DNA of 30,140 nt from an uncultured Ruminococcus sp. (lineage in GTDB: Bacteria > Bacillota > Clostridia > Oscillospirales > Ruminococcaceae). The stretch is taken from assembly GCA_900540005.1 (NCBI GenBank), contig UQEM01000012.1, positions 1 to 30,140 on the forward strand, read 5' to 3'. Below are positions 18,091 through 25,635 of this stretch, in pieces. The notes under the pieces were generated by a model, which saw only the letters and a list, made by a program, of their open reading frames with translations, searched no databases and had not been told where the DNA came from. Position 1 is the first letter of the stretch, and each line of letters begins with the position of its first letter. A program made the position numbers and the translations under genes.

Positions 18091-19155
18091 TTAAACAAGG
18101 TCGTTTCTGCCGTGCTCTTTGAGCTGAGCAATAACCTTTTTAACGTCCTGTGTATTGTTCTTTGAGCATACGAGGAGCACATCGTCCGTGTCAACGATAA
18201 CGATGTCTCTTGTGCCGATCGCCGCAACGAGACGCTTTCCGCCGCAGACTGTTGTGCGCTCGGAGTCAACTGCGATAACATCACCGTCGAAATAGTTCTT
18301 CTTGTCGTCGGTCTCGTTGATACGCTCAACAGCAAGCCAGCTTCCTACGTCGTCCCAGCCGAAACTTCCGGGGATAGTGTAGATATCCGATGCCTTTTCC
18401 ATAATGCCGAAGTCTACGGATTCGCTCGTGAAAGCGGTAAATTCCTTGATGAGGGTCTCCTCGTAGGAATCCGTGCCGTAGCTGTCGCCGATACGGACAG
18501 CGCCGTCATGTATCTCGGGCATGAACTGCTTCATGTTGTACATGATAGCCGAAGCCTTCCATACGAACATACCGCTGTTCCAGAGATACTTGCCCGAAGC
18601 GAGATACTTCTTTGCAGTCGGAAGGTCGGGCTTTTCAACAAAGCGCTCGACCTCGTAGGCATCGCCTGCCTCCTTACCGAAATTGATGTAGCCGTAGCCT
18701 GTTTCGGGATATGCGGGAGTGATCCCGATAGTTACCAGATTGTTTCCCTCCTCGGCAGTCCTGATAGCTGTCTGAAGGGTCTTGATGTAGATATTCTCAT
18801 AGCCTATGAGGTGATCCGAGGGGAGCACGAGCATCATAGCGTCGCCGTACTTCTTCTGTATTATCGCTGCTGCAAAAGCAATGCAGGGAGCGGTATTTCT
18901 CGCACAAGGCTCGCAGAGTATGTTCTCTCTCGGAACATCTGGGAGCTGGTCGTTCACGAGATCAGCGTAAGCTGCATTTGTAACAATGAAGATATCCTCC
19001 GCGCTCACGAGCGGACTGAGTCTCTTCACGGTTTTCTGGATCATTGTTTCTCCGTCAGAAGTAAGCGAAAGGAACTGCTTGGGACGGTTATTTCTGCTCT
19101 TGGGCCAGAAGCGTTCGCCTCTGCCGCCTGCCATAATGACTGCTGTTATCTTCAT
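18091..19155 (-). CDS. manC: Mannose-1-phosphate guanylyltransferase
   Basis: Makes GDP-mannose from mannose-1-phosphate and GTP. With 354 residues it is the monofunctional type, without the C-terminal isomerase domain. The nucleotidyltransferase signature GGRGERFWPKSR (10-21) followed by PKQF (25-28), the VLPSDHLI metal/nucleotide motif and FVEKP are present. The ATG overlaps the upstream transferase stop by four bases, so the two are translationally coupled. The phosphomannomutase and mannose isomerase that would feed it are not in the window. Confidence 0.95.
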   Translation of the reverse strand: MKITAVIMAGGRGERFWPKSRNNRPKQFLSLTSDGETMIQKTVKRLSPLVSAEDIFIVTNAAYADLVNDQLPDVPRENILCEPCARNTAPCIAFAAAIIQKKYGDAMMLVLPSDHLIGYENIYIKTLQTAIRTAEEGNNLVTIGITPAYPETGYGYINFGKEAGDAYEVERFVEKPDLPTAKKYLASGKYLWNSGMFVWKASAIMYNMKQFMPEIHDGAVRIGDSYGTDSYEETLIKEFTAFTSESVDFGIMEKASDIYTIPGSFGWDDVGSWLAVERINETDDKKNYFDGDVIAVDSERTTVCGGKRLVAAIGTRDIVIVDTDDVLLVCSKNNTQDVKKVIAQLKEHGRNDLV

Positions 19156-20540
19156 CTGTCATTCTCCTCTTTATCAGTTTGATGCTCACAGGGCAGAACG
19201 CCCTCCTCCGTTTCGGCATTGGTCTTGCCGGGAAAGAGCATGGTTTTAAGTGTCATAAGTATTATCTGAAGATCCATGCGCGCCGAGTAATTCTCGATGT
19301 ACATGAGATCCATTTTCAGCTTGTCATAAGGTGAGGTATCGTAGACACCCGTTACCTGTGCATAGCCTGTGAGACCTGCCTTGACTTTAAGGCGGAACTC
19401 GAACTCGGGCATTTCCTTCTTGTACTGCTCGGTAAGCTCGGGTCTCTCGGGACGAGGTCCTACAACGGACATATCGCCTTTCAGGATATTGAAAAGCTGC
19501 GGCAGCTCGTCCAGACGGCACTTTCTGAGGAATCTTCCGACAGGGGTTATTCTGCTGTCCTCGTCCGTGCAAAGCTGCGGAACTCCGTTTTTCTCCGCGT
19601 CAACGATCATGCTGCGGAACTTGTAAACATAAAATCTTCTTCCGTTTGTGGTAAGTCTTACCTGCTTGTACAGAACCGGACCGCCGTCATAGAGCTTGAT
19701 GGCGATCGCCGAAACAAGCATGAACGGCAGGGCAGGAACGAGAGCCACCAGCGAAAATACTATGTCAAAAGTTCTCTTGAAAAGTCTCTGCTCAAAATCA
19801 AGACCGTAATTGCGGCAAAGCAGGAGCGGAGTATCGAAAAGCCGGATATCGTCCGCGCCTCTGATGATAATATCTGAAATTTTGGGTGCGATATACGCTC
19901 TTATCGAATTCTCAAAGCAGAACTTGAGGTAATCATTTCTCATTTCCGCAGGTATATCGCAGATTATAACGCCTTCGTACTTTTGTATCAGCTCGCGTAC
20001 CTTTTCGGTGGACTCATGAACGCTTACGGATTCGCATATCATATACTTATCCACGCGCTGACTCATTTTCAGAACGAGAGCCGCCGCCTGACGGCTTCCG
20101 TAGAGGATAACGAGCTTTCTCGGCGGATAAATGAGAAAATAAAGCTTGCCCATCAGAAGCGTCCAGATGCTTATAAAGGCAAAATCCACACAGCTCATAA
20201 TGAGGATAGGCGCAACGGACAGGAATTTTCGTCCGATAAGGCTTATCAGGAAATATGTCACAGCGTTCGCGCATATCATGGATATTATCTGAGAATACAG
20301 CATATCCGTCTTTTTGAGGTAACCGAGTTTCAGTCCGCCGTAAGCCTTGAGGAACAGCCATATCATCAGAAAATAAATGCCGATGAGGACCCAGTTGCCT
20401 CGCCGATAGTACGGCAGGACGATCGAATCACTGTAGTATTTATACCAGAAATAGGCGAAGATGCCGACTAAAAGTCCGAGAAGTACGAGAGCGGAAATGA
20501 AGGATATAAATCTTTTATATCTGTCTTTTTTACTTATCAT
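19152..20540 (-). CDS. Polyprenyl-phosphate sugar-1-phosphate transferase starting the glycan
   Basis: A WbaP/CpsE-like membrane enzyme (462 residues) that moves a sugar-1-phosphate onto undecaprenyl phosphate to start a surface glycan. Four N-terminal helices (about 11-31, 50-66, 84-104, 110-130) precede a cytoplasmic Rossmann-like region, then a membrane re-entry helix (258-280) and the sugar transferase domain to about 440. Catalytic-core motifs VYKFRSM (305-311), the Asp344-Glu345 pair in RLDELPQLFN and GPRPERPEL are present. ATG at 20540 with GGAGGG upstream is chosen over an in-frame 20615 start that would put the N-terminus in the leader. The sugar is unknown: the enzyme class uses Glc, Gal or GlcNAc-type sugars. 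Confidence 0.92.
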   Translation of the reverse strand: MISKKDRYKRFISFISALVLLGLLVGIFAYFWYKYYSDSIVLPYYRRGNWVLIGIYFLMIWLFLKAYGGLKLGYLKKTDMLYSQIISMICANAVTYFLISLIGRKFLSVAPILIMSCVDFAFISIWTLLMGKLYFLIYPPRKLVILYGSRQAAALVLKMSQRVDKYMICESVSVHESTEKVRELIQKYEGVIICDIPAEMRNDYLKFCFENSIRAYIAPKISDIIIRGADDIRLFDTPLLLCRNYGLDFEQRLFKRTFDIVFSLVALVPALPFMLVSAIAIKLYDGGPVLYKQVRLTTNGRRFYVYKFRSMIVDAEKNGVPQLCTDEDSRITPVGRFLRKCRLDELPQLFNILKGDMSVVGPRPERPELTEQYKKEMPEFEFRLKVKAGLTGYAQVTGVYDTSPYDKLKMDLMYIENYSARMDLQIILMTLKTMLFPGKTNAETEEGVLPCEHQTDKEENDR

Positions 20541-20592
20541 ATTCTTTCTCCCTCCGCAAGGGGGCGAAAAGGTCTCCTTCTGTCTTTCTTCA

Positions 20593-20641
20593 GGCAAAAC
20601 CGCGCAGAGCCGCATTCGGGCACGCTTTGTGCTGTATTGCC
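20593..20641 (-). repeat. Imperfect inverted-repeat element in the glycan leader
   Basis: GCTTTGTGCTGTATTGCC near 20624-20641 is, on the minus strand, GGCAATACAGCACAAAGC, one base from the 27152 repeat. The opposite arm at 20593-20610 reads GGCAAAACCGCGCAGAGC, with four differences. The pair folds into a hairpin inside the 5' leader of the glycan transcript. Confidence 0.65.
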
Positions 20642-20675
20642 TTTATACTGAGCCAAAAGCCTCAATACAGGGTTA

Positions 20676-20704
20676 ATTATAGCAAATTATGCCACCAATG
20701 TCAA
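20676..20704 (-). promoter_or_regulatory. Full-consensus promoter of the glycan cluster
   Basis: Minus strand: TTGACA (20704-20699), exactly 17 bp, TATAAT (20681-20676). Both boxes are perfect, so repression or leader control is more likely than activation. Confidence 0.92.
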
Positions 20705-20708
20705 TACA

Positions 20709-20728
20709 TTTGCGGAATATTCCGTAAA
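20709..20728. promoter_or_regulatory. Palindrome just upstream of the glycan promoter
   Basis: TTTGCGGAATATTCCGTAAA is a 20-bp palindrome with one mismatched pair and a perfect 12-bp core (CGGAATATTCCG, 20713-20724). It begins four bases beyond the -35 box, a position suited to a dimeric regulator. The regulator is unknown. Confidence 0.5.
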
Positions 20729-20780
20729 TGCGCCGAAAAACGGTTGTTGCCCACGGTTATATTATGTCATAAAGACAAAG

Positions 20781-20800
20781 GGCGGATACTTTGCTCCGCC
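20781..20800 (-). terminator. Probable terminator of the four-helix membrane-protein gene
   Basis: GGCGGA/TCCGCC stem (20800-20795 with 20786-20781 on the minus strand) followed by CCTTTGTCTTT. A second hairpin, CCGCAG/CTGCGG (20807-20839), precedes it. Confidence 0.6.
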
Positions 20801-20856
20801 TCAAAGCCGCAGTTTTCAACGTTGTGGAAAAATCTGCGGTCAAATATGTTTATGTA

Positions 20857-21393
20857 TCACTCGTCATCGCCGAGAACCGATGGTGCGGGTGCATTTTCCT
20901 TATCCTTTTTAAGCTTTCTGCGCTCGCGGCGTTCTTCTTTAAGCTCAAGCGAAAGAAGCTGAGCCACTGCCACAAATATCACAAGCACGGTCGGGATAAT
21001 GCTCGGGATAAGCCTCGAACGATACATATCGCTTATCGGAGCCATGGTGTATTTGTCCGACCAGCCGCTTTTATCGGCGTGGAGAGCAAGCTTATGCAGC
21101 ATTGTCATGCACAGCGCGAATCCGCCGCAGGAAAGTATCACGGCAGCCACATTCGCAAGATTTTTTCTGAAAAGGCACAATACCGCGCCAAGGCTCATCA
21201 CGACTCCTGCCGCTATCAGGAAAACTCCTACCCTCGTGAGTTCAGCGCCGTAGCTCCCGCGGTTATAGATAAGTCCCGCGCCCGAAAGGACGGGCATTGC
21301 GCATGAAAACCACGCCGCAAGCACGATCGTTACGACCTTGGCTGCGGTCAGCAGAGGGTGCTTTTGCGAGTTTTTTTTACCGTTTTTTTTCAT
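20857..21393 (-). CDS. Membrane protein with four helices, function unknown
   Basis: A 178-residue protein I do not recognise. Hydrophobic segments lie at about 17-42, 54-76, 80-100 and 133-152, with both ends charged: a basic Lys-rich N-terminus and a highly charged tail (KEERRERRKLKKDKE) before an acidic end. The ends are predicted cytoplasmic. ATG at 21393 with AGAGGTG upstream. It is divergent from spoIVB and ends before the glycan cluster's own promoter, so it is probably a single-gene unit. Confidence 0.8.
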   Translation of the reverse strand: MKKNGKKNSQKHPLLTAAKVVTIVLAAWFSCAMPVLSGAGLIYNRGSYGAELTRVGVFLIAAGVVMSLGAVLCLFRKNLANVAAVILSCGGFALCMTMLHKLALHADKSGWSDKYTMAPISDMYRSRLIPSIIPTVLVIFVAVAQLLSLELKEERRERRKLKKDKENAPAPSVLGDDE

Positions 21394-21474
21394 TTTACAC
21401 CTCTTTCAAACTTTTTGGCATTTTCGGCACAACTTCTCAATCATATTCGTCCGAAAGCTTAATATAATAGTAAA

Positions 21475-21550
21475 GGCAGCATCGCGCCGTCAGTCAGCTT
21501 TTCAGGCTTTTCACGGTGCTGCCGGAATATCGTCCGAACGAAGGACGATA
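21475..21550 (+). promoter_or_regulatory. Structured leader before spoIVB
   Basis: Two hairpins precede the gene. GGCAGCA (21475-21481) pairs with TGCTGCC (21517-21523), continuing inside as CCGT/ACGG (21487-21490/21513-21516). TATCGTCC (21528-21535) pairs with GGACGATA (21543-21550). A TATAAT at 21463-21468 could be a -10 box, but no matching -35 box is seen, so a sporulation sigma factor may be used. It matches no riboswitch class I know. Confidence 0.45.
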
Positions 21551-21609
21551 CAAAAGCATTATCTCACAAAGCCTTTGCAGGAAATTTTTTCCGCAGAAAG
21601 GAATTTTAA

Positions 21610-22839
21610 ATGCACTTTAAAAACAAATTACGAAAAACCGCTGCCGTAGTATTATCTGCGGCTATGTTAGGTTTATTCGGCACGGCTCAGCACTATTCCG
21701 CGATTCTGCCGGACAGTTTCAGAGCGGATTCTGCGTCAGATCTTGAGATAGCGCAGTATCCCGAACTAAGCTGCTCCTCGGCTGTCACGGACACAGTGCA
21801 GGCAAGTGCTGTAAACGGCGATGAAAGCCGCGTCACGCTTTCTCTCCTCGGAGCTGTTCCCGTGAAGAACGTTTCTGTTCAGGAGGCAGAAGCTCCCGTA
21901 TTTGTGGTGGGAGGCAAGCCTTTCGGCATAAAACTTCTCATGGAGGGCGTCATGGTCACGGGTCTCAGCGAAGTGGAGACCGAAAGCGGCGAAAAGATTT
22001 GTCCTGCCGAAAAATCGGGGATCCGCGTTGGTGACGTTATCCGAACGGCGAACGGCGAGGAACTGACTTCAAACAGCAGTCTCCAGCGCGTGATAAGTTC
22101 GGGCGGCGGCAAGAGCATTACTCTCTCGGTCGTGCGCGACGGCAGCGAATTCACAGCCGAACTTACTCCTGTCTGTTCCAAAACGAGCGGAAAATGGCGC
22201 GGCGGAATGTGGGTCCGCGACAGTATCGCAGGCATAGGAACAATGACCTTTATCAACAAGGAAACGGGCGAATTCGCAGGTCTCGGTCACCCTATCTGCG
22301 ACGGAGACACGGGCGAACTTGTTCCGCTCCACAGCGGAGAGGCAGTTCCCGTTGAGATAACCTCCGCTGCAAAGGGACGGCGCGGTATCCCCGGCGAACT
22401 GAGGGGCGATTTCACCGCAGACAGCTCCTACGGACTGCTGAACTGCAACAATAAATGCGGAATTTTCGGCGTTCTCACGGCAGACGCGGTAAACGAACTC
22501 TGCTGCGGCTGTGAGGAATTTCCGCTTGCCTACAGGCAGGAGGTAAAGACCGGAAAGGCTGAGATCTACAGCACGATCGACGGCAGTACGCCTAAAAAAT
22601 ACTCCGCCGAGATCGAAAGCATTGATTACACAGGCTCAGATTCCACTAAAAACATGGTCATCCGCATAACCGACAAGGAGCTTATAGAAAAAACCGGCGG
22701 TATAATTCAGGGCATGAGCGGCAGCCCGATAATCCAGAACGGCAAACTCGTGGGCGCAGTAACTCACGTTTTCGTATCCGACCCGACCACGGGTTACGCG
22801 ATATTCGCCGAAAACATGGCTGAAACTCTCGAAAACTGA
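21610..22839 (+). CDS. spoIVB: SpoIVB serine peptidase
   Basis: SpoIVB is made in the forespore and cleaves SpoIVFA across the intermembrane space, which frees the SpoIVFB protease to activate sigma-K in the mother cell. This protein has 409 residues: an N-terminal signal/anchor helix (about 10-26), a PDZ domain (about 95-190, with GIRVGDVIRTANGEEL) and the peptidase S55 domain. The catalytic triad can be placed: H227 in GLGHPI, D355 in RITDKEL and S370 in QGMSGSP, with the same 15-residue Asp-Ser spacing as Bacillus SpoIVB. ATG at 21610 with AGAAAGGA upstream. No neighbouring sporulation gene (for example spo0A) is in the window. Confidence 0.93.
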   Translation: MHFKNKLRKTAAVVLSAAMLGLFGTAQHYSAILPDSFRADSASDLEIAQYPELSCSSAVTDTVQASAVNGDESRVTLSLLGAVPVKNVSVQEAEAPVFVVGGKPFGIKLLMEGVMVTGLSEVETESGEKICPAEKSGIRVGDVIRTANGEELTSNSSLQRVISSGGGKSITLSVVRDGSEFTAELTPVCSKTSGKWRGGMWVRDSIAGIGTMTFINKETGEFAGLGHPICDGDTGELVPLHSGEAVPVEITSAAKGRRGIPGELRGDFTADSSYGLLNCNNKCGIFGVLTADAVNELCCGCEEFPLAYRQEVKTGKAEIYSTIDGSTPKKYSAEIESIDYTGSDSTKNMVIRITDKELIEKTGGIIQGMSGSPIIQNGKLVGAVTHVFVSDPTTGYAIFAENMAETLEN

Positions 22840-22877
22840 CCGCATGATATCGCTGATGTAATTAAAGACGAATTTCA

Positions 22878-22951
22878 AGAACCTGTCCGCACATTTCTCC
22901 TGCGCGGACAGGTTCTAACAAAATCGGGCGTTACCATTACAGTAATGCCCC
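22878..22951. terminator. Two hairpins between the convergent spoIVB and ptsH genes
   Basis: AGAACCTGTCCGC (22878-22890) pairs perfectly with GCGGACAGGTTCT (22904-22916). GGGCGTTAC (22926-22934) pairs with GTAATGCCC (22942-22950) with one G:U on the plus strand, followed by ATGATTTTAATG. Together they most likely end both converging transcripts, although no long T-run is present. Confidence 0.65.
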
Positions 22952-22964
22952 ATGATTTTAATGA

Positions 22965-23237
22965 TTATCTGCTCTCCTCGCTGAAACCGCTGTCTACGAG
23001 CTCGATAAGAGCATCAACAGCCGCCTTTTCGTCAGCACCATCAGCGATAACCTTAATGTTTGTACCACCTACAATACCGAGTGAAAGAATACCGAGTAAG
23101 CTCTTTGCATTTACTCTGCGCTCTTCTTTTTCAATCCAGATAGATGACTTAAATTCATTAGCCTTCTGAATAAAGAAGGTTGCAGGTCTTGCGTGAAGTC
23201 CAACCTGATTCTTAACCATTACTTCTCTGACAAACAT
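22965..23237 (-). CDS. ptsH: HPr phosphocarrier protein
   Basis: HPr carries phosphate from enzyme I to sugar-specific EII proteins of the PTS, and in Firmicutes its Ser46-phosphorylated form works with CcpA in catabolite control. The protein is 90 residues, standard. His15 is present in GLHARPA and Ser46 in NAKSLLGILSLGI, so both phosphorylation sites are intact, and it is not the His-lacking Crh. ATG at 23237 follows AGGAGAG; a longer frame to 23297 is rejected because it crosses the leader. The gene is monocistronic, without ptsI downstream. Confidence 0.95.
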   Translation of the reverse strand: MFVREVMVKNQVGLHARPATFFIQKANEFKSSIWIEKEERRVNAKSLLGILSLGIVGGTNIKVIADGADEKAAVDALIELVDSGFSEESR

Positions 23238-23556
23238 ATACAACTCTCCTATTCTCTTTGTCCGCGCCTCTGTCGAACGGGCAGCGGTACATTGCAAATA
23301 TATTCCACTTGCTGGTTATAATTATACAGTCAAATTTTTTCATAGTCAACGGATTTTTGGCTTTAAACCCTTGGTTTTCATTAATTTCTACATTTAGATT
23401 AAATGTGAGGTCTAATTTTTCCGTTTGCTTGTTAATTATCACTACAAATAATTGTTAAGTTTCATTGTGTGGTTTACACAATATTCAACATTTTATTATG
23501 TGTAACTTTTCTAAATGAAATAAAGTTTTAATACTATGCTTTGCGTTTATTGGCAA
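23238..23556. other. AT-rich gene-free region between trmD and ptsH
   Basis: These 319 bp have no gene. They hold the ptsH leader and promoter, then very AT-rich DNA with overlapping inverted repeats: ATTGTGT/ACACAAT (23464-23470/23476-23482) and TTACACA/TGTGTAA (23474-23480/23499-23505), which cannot form together. No clear terminator is seen after trmD. Confidence 0.7.
23321..23349 (-). promoter_or_regulatory. Sigma-A-type promoter of ptsH
   Basis: Minus strand: TTGACT (23349-23344), 17-bp spacer, TATAAT (23326-23321). The start codon is 84 bp downstream. Confidence 0.88.
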
Positions 23557-24285
23557 TTAGGATTTGTCCGCTTTCCACTTTTTTCGGTCAGTCTCCTCGT
23601 GCGGATATTTTTCAAAAAGATCGGGGCGGCGCTCTGCCGTTATTTTAAGGCTCTGCTCGTGCCGCCATTGTTCGATGTTCTTGTGATGTCCCGAAAGAAG
23701 CACCGGCGGAACTGCCTCTCCCTCCCAGATCTCGGGGCGGGTATAGTGCGGATACTCAAGAAGTCCGCTGTAAATACTCTCGTCAGTAAAGCACACCTCG
23801 TCGGAGAGGACTCCCGGACACATTCTTGCAACAGCGTCCGTAAGCACACAAGCGGGAAGTTCACCGCCCGTGAGTACATAGTCCCCTATCGAGATCTCCT
23901 CGTCAACTATCTTGTCGATCACGCGCTGGTCTACGCCCTCGTAGTGTCCGCAGATAATGAGGATATTGTCAAGCTTTGAAAGCTCCGCCACGCGCGCCTG
24001 ACTAAGCACTTTTCCTTTCGGTGACATATATATTGTATGCGGCTCAGCCCCGATTTCTTCACAAACCGCCTTGTAGCAGTTGTATATCGGCTCGCACTGC
24101 ATGACCATGCCCATTCCTCCGCCATAGGGAGTATCGTCCACGCGGCGGTGCTTGTCCTGAGTATACTCGCGTATCTGACGGCAATGAACGTCTATCTTGC
24201 CTGCTTTTCTCGCCCTGCCGACTATGCTCTCGCCGAGAACGGCTTCGCACATTTCGGGAAATAATGTAGCTATCTCTATCTTCAT
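23557..24285 (-). CDS. trmD: tRNA (guanine-N1-)-methyltransferase TrmD
   Basis: TrmD methylates G37 of tRNAs reading CNN codons, preventing frameshifts, with S-adenosylmethionine as donor. The protein has 242 residues. The knotted SAM-binding core is clear: MSPKGKVLSQ, LIICGHYEGVDQRVID and EISIGDYVLTGGELPA. The C-terminal tRNA-binding part (VCFTDESIYSGLLEYPHYTRPEIWEG) is also typical. The ATG at 24285 has GAGGAG six bases upstream; an in-frame TTG at 24303 would overlap rimM. It is 10 bp after rimM, a common pairing in bacteria. Confidence 0.97.
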   Translation of the reverse strand: MKIEIATLFPEMCEAVLGESIVGRARKAGKIDVHCRQIREYTQDKHRRVDDTPYGGGMGMVMQCEPIYNCYKAVCEEIGAEPHTIYMSPKGKVLSQARVAELSKLDNILIICGHYEGVDQRVIDKIVDEEISIGDYVLTGGELPACVLTDAVARMCPGVLSDEVCFTDESIYSGLLEYPHYTRPEIWEGEAVPPVLLSGHHKNIEQWRHEQSLKITAERRPDLFEKYPHEETDRKKWKADKS

Positions 24286-24295
24286 CCGTCTCTCC

Positions 24296-24799
24296 TCAGT
24301 CAAAAAGTCCGTTGAGAGGACGTATCGTCATGATCCCGCCGTCAATGTCGGTCGATACCACAACATCGGCAATTGCAGGGACGAGATACTCCCTGTCCGC
24401 ACCCTTGACAACATAAACATCATTTGCGCCTGTTTGCAGAACATCGTCAATTTTACCGTAAACTTCGTCCGAATCAGCGTCTCTGACTTCAAGTCCGATG
24501 AGATCGCTTATATAATAGGTATCCTCGTCCAGTTCAAGGTCGTCCCTGTGCATATAGAGGATCTTGTTGCGGAGTTTCTCCGCCGCCTCGGGAGTGTCTA
24601 CACCCTCGATCTTGGCGATGACCGTATTTTTGAACACTCTTGAACGCTCAATGTATATCTCCTCGTGCGATCTGCCCATGAAAAGCCTGTCAAATTCGCA
24701 AAGGAGCTCTGCCGTATCCGTGTACGGCATTATTTTTACCTCACCGCGTATGCCATGAGTTGTTACTATTTTTCCTGCCTCTAAAAATTCCTTTTTCAT
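24296..24799 (-). CDS. rimM: Ribosome maturation factor RimM
   Basis: RimM helps assemble the head of the 30S ribosomal subunit by binding S19. It has 167 residues: an N-terminal RimM barrel starting with GKIVTTHGIRGEVKIMPYTD, and a C-terminal PRC-type barrel (DLIGLEVRDADSDEVYGKI). The start ATG at 24799 has AGGAGG five bases upstream; a frame extending to 24814 contains that site and is rejected. Neither rpsP nor rplS, the usual neighbours in many bacteria, is next to it. Confidence 0.96.
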   Translation of the reverse strand: MKKEFLEAGKIVTTHGIRGEVKIMPYTDTAELLCEFDRLFMGRSHEEIYIERSRVFKNTVIAKIEGVDTPEAAEKLRNKILYMHRDDLELDEDTYYISDLIGLEVRDADSDEVYGKIDDVLQTGANDVYVVKGADREYLVPAIADVVVSTDIDGGIMTIRPLNGLFD

Positions 24800-24855
24800 T
24801 GTTTCCTCCTGCATACAGCCTGCGTGGGATTAGCGTTTTCGTCAGGTGCGACTGC

Positions 24856-25611
24856 TCAGTCTATTCTGACCGAGCTGATGACCTGCTTTGCCGTTTCCTC
24901 CCTGAGGTCTCTCAGCATGACAAAATATTCATGATCCGCACCGTCAGGATATATGGTAACAGTCCATAAATCTGAATCGCCGATTTTCACTTCGTCAATG
25001 TCATGATCGTTCATATGGCAGACATAAGCTGTCGCTCCGTCCATTTCCAGAAGCCATGTATCCTCAATTTTCATTGAAATATCCTTGTTACCGGCAAATT
25101 CGCGGAAAACAGCAAGATCTTTTCCGCGCAGCTTAATGCAGTCGCTTGATCTAAGCTTTGTTCTGTAGTACCACAGCACGTCCCTGCACCCGTCCGCGTC
25201 AAACGGATAAGGAGAGCCTGCCGCGTCAAAGTAGCTCCTGTAATCGCTTTCGCTGTATTTATAGCCGTCCCACGGATCGTATTCGCCGAGCATTTCCTTT
25301 GCCTTCTTCAGATCGTCCGCGCTGTTCCTTATCACCATTATAGTGCCCTTTTCGCTTTTGAGCGCTGATGAAGTACTGTTTTCCTGCACATATGACTGCG
25401 GCGCTTTCAGCGTAACGCCGTTTATGGTGTGTTCAGCGTAGTCGTCCGATACCGCCGCCGTTCCGAATCTTCCTGCGGTCTTGTCTATGTTTTTGTATTT
25501 GAATTTAACATAAGCATACGTCGGCAGCCCCGGAAAAAATATAAATATCACCAGCGCCGCCGCAAGTATTGCTCCAAGTACTATTTCCCCTATTCTGACT
25601 GCTTTATTCAC
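24856..25611 (-). CDS. Membrane-anchored hypothetical protein
   Basis: A 251-residue protein I cannot assign. One N-terminal helix (about 7-27) ends in a Pro/Gly turn, leaving about 220 residues outside the membrane with a Tyr/Asp-rich middle (KYSESDYRSYFDAAGSPYPFD). There is no lipobox. The C-terminal part looks like mixed alpha/beta. The start is GTG at 25611, with GTGGAG five bases upstream. It lies 24 bp after purB and 56 bp before rimM, so it is co-oriented and may be in their transcription unit. Confidence 0.8.
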   Translation of the reverse strand: MNKAVRIGEIVLGAILAAALVIFIFFPGLPTYAYVKFKYKNIDKTAGRFGTAAVSDDYAEHTINGVTLKAPQSYVQENSTSSALKSEKGTIMVIRNSADDLKKAKEMLGEYDPWDGYKYSESDYRSYFDAAGSPYPFDADGCRDVLWYYRTKLRSSDCIKLRGKDLAVFREFAGNKDISMKIEDTWLLEMDGATAYVCHMNDHDIDEVKIGDSDLWTVTIYPDGADHEYFVMLRDLREETAKQVISSVRID

Positions 25612-25635
25612 AATATCTCCACCCTGATCGGAAAA

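Larger units (their letters stand above)
20541..20856. other. Regulatory region of the glycan cluster
   Basis: No gene was found in these 316 bp. From high to low position they hold two hairpins following the membrane-protein gene (20807-20839, 20781-20800), a palindrome at 20709-20728, the consensus promoter at 20676-20704 and an approximately 130-base leader containing an imperfect inverted repeat (20593-20641). Confidence 0.75.

Noticed and set aside
18508..19182. 224-codon open frame on the plus strand opposite manC
   Set aside because: The opposite strand encodes a complete mannose-1-phosphate guanylyltransferase.
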